DNA of 26,503 nt from an uncultured Oscillospiraceae bacterium (lineage in GTDB: Bacteria; Bacillota; Clostridia; Oscillospirales; Oscillospiraceae), in the NCBI GenBank assembly GCA_947627085.1, contig CANQUO010000003.1:1-26503 (forward strand). The letters run 5' to 3'. Under the pieces are notes generated by a model, which made no database searches, was not told where the DNA came from, and saw only the letters and a program-made list of their open reading frames with translations. A program made the translations under genes and the position numbers. The first letter of the stretch is position 1; the number at the start of each line of letters is the position of its first letter. Shown here piece after piece: positions 1 to 8,700 of this stretch.

Positions 1-100
1 GCGGGGCCACCCCCCTTTCTTCGAAAGGGAGGCTAAGGGGAACAAGGTGCGGCGAAGCCGCGAATTAAAATTACGCGCCGGAGGCGCAACCTCTAAGGAG
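1..100. repeat. Intergenic repeat (family A), left-truncated
   Basis: This spacer before pilC contains the palindrome CCCTTTCTTCGAAAGGG, then a GCGGCGAAGCCGC stem and a GCGCCGGAGGCGC stem. Near copies occur at 3036-3100 and 12967-13030, and an inverted copy of the first part at 2386-2417. No reading frame here looks like a gene. The pilC ribosome site lies just after it. The left end is cut by the window edge. Confidence 0.75.
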
Positions 101-108
101 GGAAACAT

Positions 109-1323
109 ATGCAGACATTCAAATACCGCGCGCAGGCTTCGGATGGGTCGGTGGTTTCGGGGGTGCTGGAGGCATACGACGAGTTCGAGGCGGTGGAGGA
201 GCTCAGGCGGAATTACGCGGTGGTGGAGGACCTTCTGCCGGTGAAGCAGAAGAGGAAATTCAACATCGACATAAATGAGCCGCTGTGGGTGGAGGACAAG
301 ACGCTGTCACTTGTCGCCAGCCAGTTCTCCATTATGATAAAGGCCGGACTGCCCATGTCGAGGGTGGTGGAGCTCATAGCCAACCAGTGCTCGGATAGGC
401 TCATGCGCCGGATATTGACGGCCTGCGCCGCCGACGTGGCGGCGGGGTACTCGCTGAGCCGGTCGCTGGAGAAGAACGGCAAGAAGATACCGGCGGTGTT
501 CATCGAGTCCGTCCGGGCCGGCGAGGAGTCCGGTACATTGGAGCAGTCCTTCGACACGCTGAAGGCGTACTATGACCGGGCGCACAAGATACGCCAGAAG
601 GTCAAGTCGGCCCTGACGTACCCCATCATCGTCATCATCCTGGCCTTCATCGTGGTTGGCATAGTCATGGTGGTGCTGGTGCCCACCATGATACAGATGT
701 TCGAGAACATGGGCACGGAGCTGCCATGGGCCACCCGGGCGCTCATAGCCATATCCCACTTCTTCTCCAACTACTGGGCGCTCCTGGTGGCGATAATCGC
801 CGCCGCGGGCATCGGCCTTTTCGCTTACAGCCGGACGGAGAAGGGGAAGATAAACCTCTCCAAGCTCCGCTTTAAGATACCCATAATCGGGCGCATAGCG
901 ACCATGAACACGGCGGCCCAGGTGGCCAACACCATATCCACTCTGCTGGGCGCCGGCCTTCCGATAACGAGAGTCATCGACATAGTCTCCCGGGTGCTTG
1001 ACCAGCGGAGCGTGGGCGTGGACATGGAAAAATGCGTGCCGAAGCTGGAGACCGGCAACAGCCTGGGCGACGTCATACGGGACGTGAAGAACCTCCCCGA
1101 CATGCTGGTGGAGATGGCCCGCATCGGCGAGGAGTCCGGCTCATTGGAGGACACCCTCCGGACCATCGGCGAATTCTACACCGAGGAGGCCGAACGCGCC
1201 TCCGACCGGGCGCTCAGGATGATAGAGCCCATGATAACCATTATCCTCGGTATTTTCGTGGGATTTATAGTGATAGCCATCTATGTGCCGATGTTCAGCA
1301 TGTATCAGGGCGCGGCGATGTAA
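109..1323 (+). CDS. pilC: Type IV pilus inner-membrane platform protein PilC (GspF family)
   Basis: Polytopic membrane protein that forms the platform between the cytoplasmic assembly ATPase and the growing pilus. At 404 residues it has the usual PilC/GspF length. Two homologous T2SSF domains are visible, about residues 65-190 and 270-390, each with the helical run around an ESG motif (GEESGTLEQSF and GEESGSLEDTL). Membrane segments are predicted near residues 168-195, 224-243 and 373-395. The ATG is preceded by AAGGAGGG at a good distance. It is the first gene of the T4P locus seen here; the pilB and pilT ATPases that usually precede it would lie to the left of the window. Family assignment is secure from sequence; use in piliation rather than type II secretion is inferred from the pilM-N-O genes downstream. 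Confidence 0.95.
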   Translation: MQTFKYRAQASDGSVVSGVLEAYDEFEAVEELRRNYAVVEDLLPVKQKRKFNIDINEPLWVEDKTLSLVASQFSIMIKAGLPMSRVVELIANQCSDRLMRRILTACAADVAAGYSLSRSLEKNGKKIPAVFIESVRAGEESGTLEQSFDTLKAYYDRAHKIRQKVKSALTYPIIVIILAFIVVGIVMVVLVPTMIQMFENMGTELPWATRALIAISHFFSNYWALLVAIIAAAGIGLFAYSRTEKGKINLSKLRFKIPIIGRIATMNTAAQVANTISTLLGAGLPITRVIDIVSRVLDQRSVGVDMEKCVPKLETGNSLGDVIRDVKNLPDMLVEMARIGEESGSLEDTLRTIGEFYTEEAERASDRALRMIEPMITIILGIFVGFIVIAIYVPMFSMYQGAAM

Positions 1324-1607
1324 AAGGGTGCGGCGGAGGCTGTTGGCCTCGCTTCCTCAGTCGCCTGCGGGCGACAGCTCCTCCTACGAGGAGGAGCCAG
1401 GGGAATGAGGAAGCGGCTACGCCGCGTTGAAATCAGCGCCGGAGGCGCAACCGTATAGTGCCCCCTCCTCGTAGGAGGGGGGTAGGGGGGAAGCGAGGCC
1501 GAAGGGCCTTGCCTGCACCCCGAATGAAGCGTGTCGAGACCCTCGCTTCCTCAGTCGCCTGCGGGCGACAGCTCCTCCTACGAGGAGGAGCCAGGAAAGG
1601 TAACCTT
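1324..1607. repeat. Intergenic mosaic of family B repeats between pilC and pilD
   Basis: This spacer has no credible gene. It holds two copies of a ~54-base unit (1346-1399 and 1541-1594) beginning CCTCGCTTCCTCAGTCGCC, which contains the stem CGCCTGCGGGCG and the palindrome CTCCTCCTACGAGGAGGAG. A third copy lies at 24241-24294. Between them at 1462-1510 is an inverted segment (CCCTCCTCGTAGGAGGG followed by AAGCGAGGCCGAAGGG) that recurs at 24155-24205. The second copy ends 13 bases before the pilD start, so the repeat abuts the pilD ribosome site AGGAAAGG. Confidence 0.85.
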
Positions 1608-2375
1608 ATGCTCTACTTAACCATCTACCTCACCTTTATCTCCGCTATATTGGGGGCGGTGATGGGGTCGTTTTTGAATTGTTGGGCGATGCGATACGAG
1701 ACGGGGGAGAAGTACCCCCGGGGGAGGTCGCGGTGCCCGAGGTGCGGGCATGTGCTGAGCGCTGTGGAGCTGGTGCCGGTGCTGAGCTGGATCGCCCTTC
1801 GGGGGCGGTGCAGGAGCTGTCACGAGCCCATATCGGTCAGGTACCCCATTACGGAGCTCATCGGAGCGGCGGTTTTCGCGGGGATTTATCTTAAATACGG
1901 CCTCAGCCCATATACGGCGGAGCTTATGATATTAGCGGGGTGTCTGATGCTGATGGCGTTCATCGATTTTGACACCATGATACTCCCCAATGGGCCAATG
2001 ATCATGGCGCTTATCTCCTGGGCGGCGTTTTTGCCGGCCCACGAGGATTGGAAGCGCAGGGCGGTGAGCGGCATCATTACGGCGCTGGTGCTTGGCGCGA
2101 TCATATTGACCGTGTCGCTCATTATGGATCGGGTCACGAAGCGCGAATCCCTGGGCGGGGGAGACATCAAACTTCTGGCCCTCCTCGCCCTCTACTTCGG
2201 CCCCTGGCAGTCGCTGCTTCTCGTGATCCTCTCATGCCTCATCGGCCTCACCTTCGCCTTCGCCCTGAGAGCAAAGGAGAAGCCCTTCCCCTTCGGCCCG
2301 GCAATCGCGATAGGAGCGGTGGCGGTCGCGATGTGGGGAGAGGAAGTCGTGGGGTGGTATGGGGGGTTGTTTTGA
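1608..2375 (+). CDS. pilD: Prepilin peptidase (type IV leader peptidase)
   Basis: Membrane aspartic protease that removes the positively charged leader of prepilins and usually N-methylates the new first residue. The 255-residue protein shows the whole family pattern: N-terminal motif GAVMGSFLNCWAMR, a zinc-type pair CPRC (43-46) and CRSC (68-71) in the cytoplasmic loop, the first catalytic aspartate in AFIDFDTMILP (D120), the second in GGGDIK (D186), and the C-terminal PFGPA motif. About seven hydrophobic segments follow the leader helix. The ATG at 1608 was chosen because AGGAAAGG lies 7 bases upstream; an in-frame extension to 1458 would translate repeat DNA. Likely substrates are the four prepilin-like proteins encoded at 5773-15094. 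Confidence 0.95.
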   Translation: MLYLTIYLTFISAILGAVMGSFLNCWAMRYETGEKYPRGRSRCPRCGHVLSAVELVPVLSWIALRGRCRSCHEPISVRYPITELIGAAVFAGIYLKYGLSPYTAELMILAGCLMLMAFIDFDTMILPNGPMIMALISWAAFLPAHEDWKRRAVSGIITALVLGAIILTVSLIMDRVTKRESLGGGDIKLLALLALYFGPWQSLLLVILSCLIGLTFAFALRAKEKPFPFGPAIAIGAVAVAMWGEEVVGWYGGLF

Positions 2376-2379
2376 GCCA

Positions 2380-2536
2380 TCCCGGCCTCCCTTTCGAAGA
2401 AAGGGGGGTGGCCCCGCAGGGCCAGGGGGTTCCTACCACTGGGGGGATTGGACCCTCAGTCAGGCTATCGCCTGCCAGCGCCCTTCCCGCTTCGCGGCAA
2501 GGGAGCCAAAGAGGTAAATAATTTCAATTAGCGGCA
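2380..2536. repeat. Inverted-repeat arm left of the DUF559 gene (family A, reverse orientation)
   Basis: The stretch from about 2425 to 2536 is the reverse complement, with a few differences, of 3088-3195. Shared landmarks are CCCTCAGTCAGGCT, the stem CCCTTCCCGCTTCGCGGCAAGGG and AATTAGCGGC. The stretch 2386-2417 is the reverse complement of the first ~33 bases of the window. Together with the right arm it brackets the nuclease gene at 2540-3013. Confidence 0.8.
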
Positions 2537-2539
2537 GGG

Positions 2540-3013
2540 GTGACATCATTGGACGATAGAAACTTTGATACACTAACGGGACGGGCGAGGGAACTGAGAA
2601 AGAACATGACGCCGGAGGAAAGGCATCTTTGGTATGACTACCTAAGTCACCACCCGGCGAGATTTACGAAGCAAAGAGTTGTAGGAAAATACATTGCGGA
2701 TTTTTATTGCGCAAGCGCAAAGCTGATCATAGAGGTTGACGGCTCACAACATTACGAGGATGAAGGGTTAAAGAGAGACGCGGTGAGGACCGCGCATCTG
2801 AATGACATGGGAATAGACGTTATAAGAGTGCCAAATAACGCTGTACACGAAAATTTTGAGGGTGTATGCGATTACATAGAGCGTGAGATACGCAAGCGAA
2901 TGGATACAGGTGATTTAAAACGTAGGAACGAGAAGAAGAACCCAAAGGAGAAGGAAAAATACGAGAGCATATACAGGTTGAATGAAGAGTTGATACCCCC
3001 GATTGAGGAGTAG
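2540..3013 (+). CDS. DUF559 / VSR-like endonuclease-fold protein
   Basis: Small protein (157 residues) of the DUF559 type, a PD-(D/E)XK nuclease fold related to very-short-patch repair endonucleases. Seen directly: ARELRKNMTPEERHLWYDYL near residues 16-35, then QRVVGKYIADFYC with D54, then KLIIEVDGSQH with E65 and D67, the expected catalytic D-ExD set, then a region predicted to alternate strand and helix and a basic, lysine-rich tail (residues 120-157). The start is uncertain: GTG at 2540, or TTG at 2549, which has AGGGGTGA just upstream. It interrupts the pilus locus between pilD and pilM, is more AT-rich than its neighbours, and sits between inverted copies of an intergenic repeat, which suggests independent acquisition. 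The DNA target and biological role of this family are not established. Confidence 0.85.
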   Translation: MTSLDDRNFDTLTGRARELRKNMTPEERHLWYDYLSHHPARFTKQRVVGKYIADFYCASAKLIIEVDGSQHYEDEGLKRDAVRTAHLNDMGIDVIRVPNNAVHENFEGVCDYIEREIRKRMDTGDLKRRNEKKNPKEKEKYESIYRLNEELIPPIEE

Positions 3014-3200
3014 GAACCCCCTGTCACTGCGGTGACACCCCCCTTTCTTCGAAAGGGAGGCTAAGGGGAGCAAGGTGCGGCGGAGCCGCTAATTAAAATC
3101 GTTTACCTTTTTGGCTCCCTTGCCGCGAAGCGGGAAGGGAGCTGGCAGGCGAAAGCCTGACTGAGGGTTCAATCCCCCGCAGGGGTACCCCCTTCCCCCC
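3014..3200. repeat. Inverted-repeat arm right of the DUF559 gene (family A)
   Basis: A ~165-base composite running from CCCTGTCACTGCGGTGACA through the CTTTCTTCGAAAG palindrome, AGCCGCTAATTAAAATCG, the CCCTTGCCGCGAAGCGGG stem and TGGCAGGCGAAAGCCTGAC. A nearly identical composite is at 12950-13117. The 3088-3195 part is inverted relative to 2425-2536. No gene is seen here. The pilM ribosome site follows. Confidence 0.85.
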
Positions 3201-3248
3201 AAAACGGGGTGATCAAATCGCGCATTCCCCCGAAAGGAGTGACCACAT

Positions 3249-4238
3249 ATGAGCAAAAAATGTATAGGATTTGACATTGGCACCAGGTTCGTTCATGTTG
3301 CCGTCCGGGAGGGCGGGAAGATCGGAAGGGTGTTGAATGTCGAGGCGCCGGAGGGTCTTGTGAGGGACGGGCAGATACTGTCCTACGAGGCTATGGGCGA
3401 TTTTCTGAGGGACCTCAGAAAAGAGCAGAAGCTCCGGACGAAGAGGGCCGCGCTTGTGTTGCCGGCGTCGCAGTGTTACTGCCGCAGGTTCACTACGGCG
3501 TACATGTCGGAGAGCCAGCTCAAATTCAACCTGCCTTACGAATTCCGGGATTTCATATCCGGGGAGAAGGAGGAGTATTACTACGACTACTCCGTGGTGA
3601 ATATCTCCCGGGACGCGGAGGGCAAGCCGATGGAGCTGGACCTGATGGCGGCGGCGGTGAAAAAGACGCTGGTGGCGGACCTGATGGAGATGTTCCGGAA
3701 GGCCGGGATGAAGCTGGTGACATTGGCGCCGGAGGAGCTGGCGTACATAAACCTCCTGCGTGCCGGCGGGGACACCGGCCACGGGCACTGCGTACTTGAC
3801 CTGGGCTATGGGGCGATGAAGCTCTATATGTTCACCGGGGACAGGTTTGAGAGCGTCCGGATGATGGACTTCGGTTGCGCGGCGCTGGTCGCGGCTGTGG
3901 CGGACCACTTCGGCGTGGACGAGCACATCGCCGCCACGTACCTGACGGCCGATTACAACGGCTGTACGCGCCTTCCCCGGTGCATGGATATTTACAACGC
4001 CATCGCCGTGGAGGTCACGAAGGCGGTCAACTTCTACCGCTTCAACTCGGGCGGAGAGGACCTGGAGCACATCCACCTGGGCGGCGGCGGCACGAGGAAT
4101 TTGGCGCTGACCGACACCTTGAGGCGCTCGATGGGCCTTGAGGTGGAGGACATGAGCGAATTCTGGCCGGAGCTGGACGAGAGCACAGCCGCGGAGGCAT
4201 CCGTGGCGGCGGCCGCCGTGGGCGCGGCAATACAGTAA
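3249..4238 (+). CDS. pilM: Type IV pilus assembly protein PilM (actin-like ATPase)
   Basis: Cytoplasmic actin/FtsA-like protein that binds the N-terminal tail of PilN and links the PilN-PilO complex to the motor. The 329-residue product has the ASKHA nucleotide-binding signatures: phosphate-1 loop GFDIGTRFVHVA (residues 7-18), phosphate-2 loop CVLDLGYGAMKLYMF (181-195) and the adenosine motif HLGGGGTRN near residue 277. Start ATG at 3249 follows AAAGGAGTGA at normal spacing. It is followed after 13 bases by pilN, and pilN overlaps pilO, so the three are very probably one transcript. The gene is GC-rich like the other pilus genes and unlike the nuclease gene just upstream. Confidence 0.93.
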   Translation: MSKKCIGFDIGTRFVHVAVREGGKIGRVLNVEAPEGLVRDGQILSYEAMGDFLRDLRKEQKLRTKRAALVLPASQCYCRRFTTAYMSESQLKFNLPYEFRDFISGEKEEYYYDYSVVNISRDAEGKPMELDLMAAAVKKTLVADLMEMFRKAGMKLVTLAPEELAYINLLRAGGDTGHGHCVLDLGYGAMKLYMFTGDRFESVRMMDFGCAALVAAVADHFGVDEHIAATYLTADYNGCTRLPRCMDIYNAIAVEVTKAVNFYRFNSGGEDLEHIHLGGGGTRNLALTDTLRRSMGLEVEDMSEFWPELDESTAAEASVAAAAVGAAIQ

Positions 4239-4251
4239 GGGGGCGAGGGCT

Positions 4252-4875
4252 TTGGCGAATGCCGTTCAGGAAAAGAAGAAGAAGGACGAGGCGAAGCTTA
4301 CCCTGTCCAGGAAAAAGCAGGTGGAGCCGGGGAAGCGGACGCTGAACCTGGCCATTCGGGAGCGGAAATACCCGGACCCGAAGAAGTGGATACCCGGCGC
4401 GCTGATCGTGATACTGCTTGCGGCAGTGTTCGCGAAGTTCGCCGTGGTCGACAGATTCGCGCGCCTCGACGAGGCGGAGCGGACGCTGGCCGGTCAGCAG
4501 GCGGAGCTTGAGTCCATCAGGGGACAGTACGCCGACTATGACGAGGTCCAGAAGCAGTACAATATGTACTCCTACGAGGGCTTTGACAAGACCATGGTCA
4601 GCCGCCTGGACGTGATGGACCTTATGAAGCGGGACGTGTTCCCGGTGTGCGAGGTCCAGTCCCTGTCCGTGTCGGGCAAGACCATAAGCCTTTCGGTGAC
4701 GGAGCTCAATCTGAGCCAGATAAGCCAGCTCATCGCCACGTTGGAGGCCGAGCCTCTGGTGGAGTCCGTCCGGGTCTTTAACGCCAGCGACGACAGGGAG
4801 ACCATGCTGGGCACCGCCAGCATGTCGGTGACATTGGTGGACGCCACGACCATCGGGGAGGAGGAGAGCAAATGA
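4252..4875 (+). CDS. pilN: Type IV pilus assembly protein PilN
   Basis: Bitopic inner-membrane alignment-complex protein; its cytoplasmic N-terminus normally docks in PilM and its extracellular part pairs with PilO. The 207-residue product has a very basic N-terminus (KEKKKKDEAKLTL-like region, residues 6-26), an NLA motif at about residues 33-35 that may stand in for the usual NLLP docking motif, one membrane helix at about 45-66 (IPGALIVILLAAVFAKFAVV), a coiled-coil-like stretch at 70-95 and a small folded C-terminal domain. The start is TTG at 4252, with a weak GAGGG just before it. Its stop overlaps the pilO start. The assignment rests on order and topology more than sequence identity, since PilN sequences diverge strongly. 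Confidence 0.85.
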   Translation: MANAVQEKKKKDEAKLTLSRKKQVEPGKRTLNLAIRERKYPDPKKWIPGALIVILLAAVFAKFAVVDRFARLDEAERTLAGQQAELESIRGQYADYDEVQKQYNMYSYEGFDKTMVSRLDVMDLMKRDVFPVCEVQSLSVSGKTISLSVTELNLSQISQLIATLEAEPLVESVRVFNASDDRETMLGTASMSVTLVDATTIGEEESK

Positions 4876-5450
4876 ACAGCTTCATAAACCGCAGTTTTTC
4901 ACGCAGGGAAAAGCTACTTATGCTCTTTCTTGTGCTCATACTCCTGGCGGGACTGTATTTTTACCTGGTCCATTATCCCATAACCTCGCGCCTTGAGGAG
5001 ATCGACGAGGAGACCGACGAGGTGCTCTTCCAGACGGATATAGCAAACACGCGCCTTGGGCTCTATAATGATATGAAGAGCGAGCTCGACGAGATTTTCG
5101 CCATGCCCGAGGACCAGATCACCGTCATGCCCGAGTATGACAATATCCAGACCCTGATGAACATGTTCAACGTCATTTTCGCCGGCACTCAGCAGAACCT
5201 GAGCTTCGACGAGGTGAAGATCAACGACAACAACGTGGCCGAGCGGACCGTGCGCTTCAGCTTCAACGCCGACAGCTACGACCACGCCCGCCAGATACTC
5301 TCCGCCCTCACGGGCACGGGGTACCGGTGCCTTATGAACTCCCTGTCCTTCAGCCCCGTGGCCTCTCAGGGCCAGGAGAAGAGCAATGTGGAGAATTCCG
5401 GCCTCCGGGTGTCCGGCGATATCACCTTCTACGAGAAGGTAGTTGACTGA
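4872..5450 (+). CDS. pilO: Type IV pilus assembly protein PilO
   Basis: Partner of PilN in the membrane alignment complex. The 192-residue product has a short cytoplasmic N-terminus, a single membrane helix at about residues 15-34 (LLMLFLVLILLAGLYFYLVH), a coiled-coil-like region (about 35-70) and a C-terminal domain with an alternating strand pattern (about 95-190), which is the PilO architecture. The ATG overlaps the pilN stop in an ATGA arrangement, which implies translational coupling. It ends the tight pilM-N-O block; the next gene begins 322 bases later after an unusual repeat array. Confidence 0.85.
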   Translation: MNSFINRSFSRREKLLMLFLVLILLAGLYFYLVHYPITSRLEEIDEETDEVLFQTDIANTRLGLYNDMKSELDEIFAMPEDQITVMPEYDNIQTLMNMFNVIFAGTQQNLSFDEVKINDNNVAERTVRFSFNADSYDHARQILSALTGTGYRCLMNSLSFSPVASQGQEKSNVENSGLRVSGDITFYEKVVD

Positions 5451-5463
5451 TTTTAGCAAAAAC

Positions 5464-5754
5464 TTATGTAAACATACCATGAAAAGTTACGTAAACTTGA
5501 CACGTTATGTTAACAAACCACGTTATGTGAACCGCACCGAGACGGATTTGAAAAGTAAATAATTGGGAGCTTTTCTTCCAGAAAAAGGGTCGACTTTTCG
5601 TCGGCCCATCGGTGCTGATTCCAGAATGTGTTAAAATCTTGCCCCTCCGGGAGTGGAGAAATTCTTGCCGATTATGTAAACAAATCGGGTTATGTAAACC
5701 GAAAAAATTATGTAAACCATGCGGTTTTTGGCCGCGCTGTGATTTTATGTGATT
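5464..5754 (+). repeat. Array of TTATGTAAAC motifs on an 18-base period
   Basis: The 322-base gap between pilO and the giant prepilin gene contains seven clear, same-direction copies of TTATGTAAAC: 5464, 5487 (TTACGTAAAC), 5505 (TTATGTTAAC), 5523 (TTATGTGAAC), 5672, 5690 and 5708 (start positions). An eighth degenerate copy (TTATGTGATT) is at 5745. Steps are 23, 18 and 18 in the left cluster and 18 and 18 in the right. Between the clusters is about 140 bases of AT-rich DNA with a small hairpin GGGTCGAC...GTCGGCCC at 5587-5608. There is no recognisable riboswitch or gene. The layout resembles an operator array or iterons; a transposon-end remnant is another possibility. Confidence 0.8.
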
Positions 5755-5772
5755 TTCGTTGAGGTGATCTTT

Positions 5773-8700
5773 ATGTTTTTTAACAAAAAGAAGAGGAGAA
5801 AGGGCTTCACGCTGGCGGAAACGCTCACCGTTGTGGCCATTATTGCCATTTTGCTGGCAGTAGCCGTGCCGAATGTCCTGGCATACTACCGTCAACTGAA
5901 GATCACGGGCCTTGACGACGACGCAAAGACCATCTTCATGGCCGCCCAAAGCCGCCTGACGGCGATGTCAAGCGCGGGCCAGGACCTCAAGACCCTTGGC
6001 ACACAGATAGAGGTGGAAAAAGACGGGAATAAATTTAAGTTGATTCCCGTGAAGGCTTCCACGGCTGTCACTCCCCCTGCCACCGATCCCCTCGAAACCC
6101 TTGTCCCGGGTGGCTCCATCGAATCCCAGCTCCACGATAACCACTATGTGGTGGAGATCGACCCGAGAACGGGGGCGGTCTATGCTGTGTGGTACTGGGA
6201 GAATGACAGCGACTTTGCATATACAAATGATAACATTGGTACAACTCCGACTAGGGACTTTCAGTTAGAGAATGTGGTCGGCTACTATGGCGGCCCGAAT
6301 ATCGACCGTCTAGCAGTCGGACAGATGCCGATTCCGGAGCTCAACGTCATTAACGCCGAGGAGCTGAGACTTGACATAAGGATACCGACGATAGATAGTG
6401 GTGTTGTTGGGAGTAGTTTTGACGATTCAAAAATCGTGGTCGATGTTCTTGTTAATGATAAACTGATAGTTAAAGGCGCGGCTTTGAAGGATATAGATGA
6501 TCCCACTAATAAAACCGCGCGTGTCGGCAAGGTCGTGTTGGATACGCTGACGCCGCCCGTGACACCAACTAATACACCAGTGGATGATACCACTGGTAGC
6601 GGTTGGTCTGGTGGGTGGACCGTGCGCAATCAGTTCAAAGATTGGAAGTTTTATAACGACACTACGGAGGCTAGCCCTACCGGAACACTTAAAGATGTTG
6701 CTGTTCCTGGCAGTGACATAACTGTTGAAGTCGATGTGCGTTATACTGATACAATTACATTATCTGACGGGACTGAAAAGCGTCTCCTCTCCCAGTCCGC
6801 GACGGTCCATACTAACAGCCTGTTCGCCGACGTGGATGAGGCTACCCACACCGCCAAGATCGCCTACGGCCGGCATTTGCAGAATTTGGATACTGCTACC
6901 TCCGGGGTGACGAGTAGCATCACCAAGGCCGAGCAGACGAGGGACATAAATTTCTATCAGAAGGACGCGAGCGACGCGATTCACCACTGGGCCAGCATGT
7001 ATCCCGGGTCTGGTACATACAGCGGCGGCGAGACGTTCAAGCCCATCGAGAATGATGATTTGACGTCGTATAACGGTGGTGGGCATGAGATTCGGAATCT
7101 GGATATCAATACCTCCACGACAGATGCAGGCCTGTTTCTCTTTGTCGGCGGTGGCTTCAAATTTGAAAAATTGACGCTTGTCAATCCGCGTGTCGTGAGC
7201 ACATATAGTGGGGGTGCTGTCGGCGCTCTTGCGGGAGCCACTACTAATTTTACTGTTGATAATTGCAGTGTATATAATAGTTATGATTCCACGAAGGACC
7301 CCAATGGCGTGAAAGAATTGCTCGAAACCACCACTCTGGATTCAATGACCACGAGTGATATGGGATTGCTTAATGATAAGCCCTACATCGGGTCAATGAG
7401 TGGTGATGGTGCATCCGGTGGACTTGCTGGGCATGCAGGTGGTGCTGTCGCTATTGTCGATTCCTCCGCTTCTGCAATTGTCTGCGGGTCATCAAACGCG
7501 GGCGGCCTTGTGGGCAAAGTTGAAGGGAATGTGAATATAGGGACCTCTTATGCCGCGGGCTTCGTGTTCGGTACGGGCAATTGCGCCGGACTGGTTGGCC
7601 TTGTTGACAGTTCGACTTCTACTCCTACCGTAGAAATTAATAACAGCTACGCCGCGGGTGAGATAATGAACGCCGGGGGTAGTTTTACCGGAGCGGGGTT
7701 GTTTAACTATAATAGGACTTTACCTGCTGGGACAAAATCTAACTGCTATGCGGCGGCGAAGTATGCGAAAGCGGCCGATGTTACGGACCTCGGTACGATT
7801 TACGGCACGTTCAACGGAGACCCAACAACAGGGTCCAATTACTACGTCAAACAAACCGGCGTGACTTACGATGCTACTTCCGGCAAAGGCGTAAGCATGT
7901 CGGCGCTTAAGGGTATGATCGGCACTGCTCCGTTTGACGGTACCAACGGTTGGTATGTACCTGCACCCACCGGCACGAAGGTCAATCCCCAGGGGTTGAC
8001 GGTGCCGTACAATATAATCGACGGCATCGAGCTTACCGATCCGTATCCCTATCCCATGCTGGCCAGCAGTATTACCGCTGTGGGCGGCGAAAAGCTCCCC
8101 ATGCCCCATTACGGCGACTGGCTGGAAAACAGCTACGCCACGTCGTTCTATTGGGAGGAGGAGAACTCGGTTTATCATATCTACCTTCTTCTGGACGACG
8201 GTACTACTCAGTACATTGCCAGCGATCTCTGCCCGGATCACCACCTCCTTGACGGAAAAGCGGGTCAGCATATCGACGATTGGGGCTACGGGTTGATAGG
8301 GATCGACCCGACTAAGGTACCGACGGATGTAAACAAAGTAACAGACACGACTGTTAGTAGCAATATTATTACGAAGCTTACTGATTTTGCAAAAGATAAA
8401 GCAAAGTATAGCAACAGTACCAAACCGGGTTTTGACGCGGCGTTTGATGATGTCAATGCCCTTCTCGGTGACACAAGCAACGTGATTCTGCTCGAAGGCG
8501 CGGAGAAGGACGATTTCAATGCTATCAAGACCAAAGTCGGCTACATTGAAATGAATCTCGGCTTCGCCGCCGCGATCGACGTGACGAAGGACACCGGCAC
8601 TGGCACGCCCACCGAGGCCACCCATATGGGCAAGAAAAGGAATCTCACCACTGGCGATTTCCCCTACCAGATCAGAACGGCGCAACAGCTGGACAACATG

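Noticed and set aside
1458..1607. N-terminal extension of the prepilin peptidase
   Set aside because: The extra 50 residues are arginine-rich translation of family B repeats and the proper ribosome site is before 1608.
2425..3195. A full transposon carrying the DUF559 gene
   Set aside because: No transposase, no clear target-site duplication and imperfect arms; kept only as a hypothesis of a repeat-associated nuclease unit.
3213..4076. A 287-codon open frame opposite pilM
   Set aside because: Antisense to a well-supported actin-like ATPase gene; the translation is rich in His, Arg and Val with no family match.
5464..5720. Possible CRISPR array in the motif repeats
   Set aside because: Repeats are 10 bases with 8-base gaps, not 23-50-base repeats with 30-base spacers, and no cas genes are present.
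5451..5772. c-di-GMP riboswitch before the giant prepilin gene
   Set aside because: Considered because such riboswitches often control T4P and adhesin genes in Clostridia, but neither the class I core nor a class II-like pattern is visible.
5464..5949. A minus-strand 161-codon frame across the TTATGTAAAC array, with a repeated GLHN pattern
   Set aside because: The peptide repeats only reflect the DNA motif read backwards, and the frame runs into the giant gene. No ribosome site.
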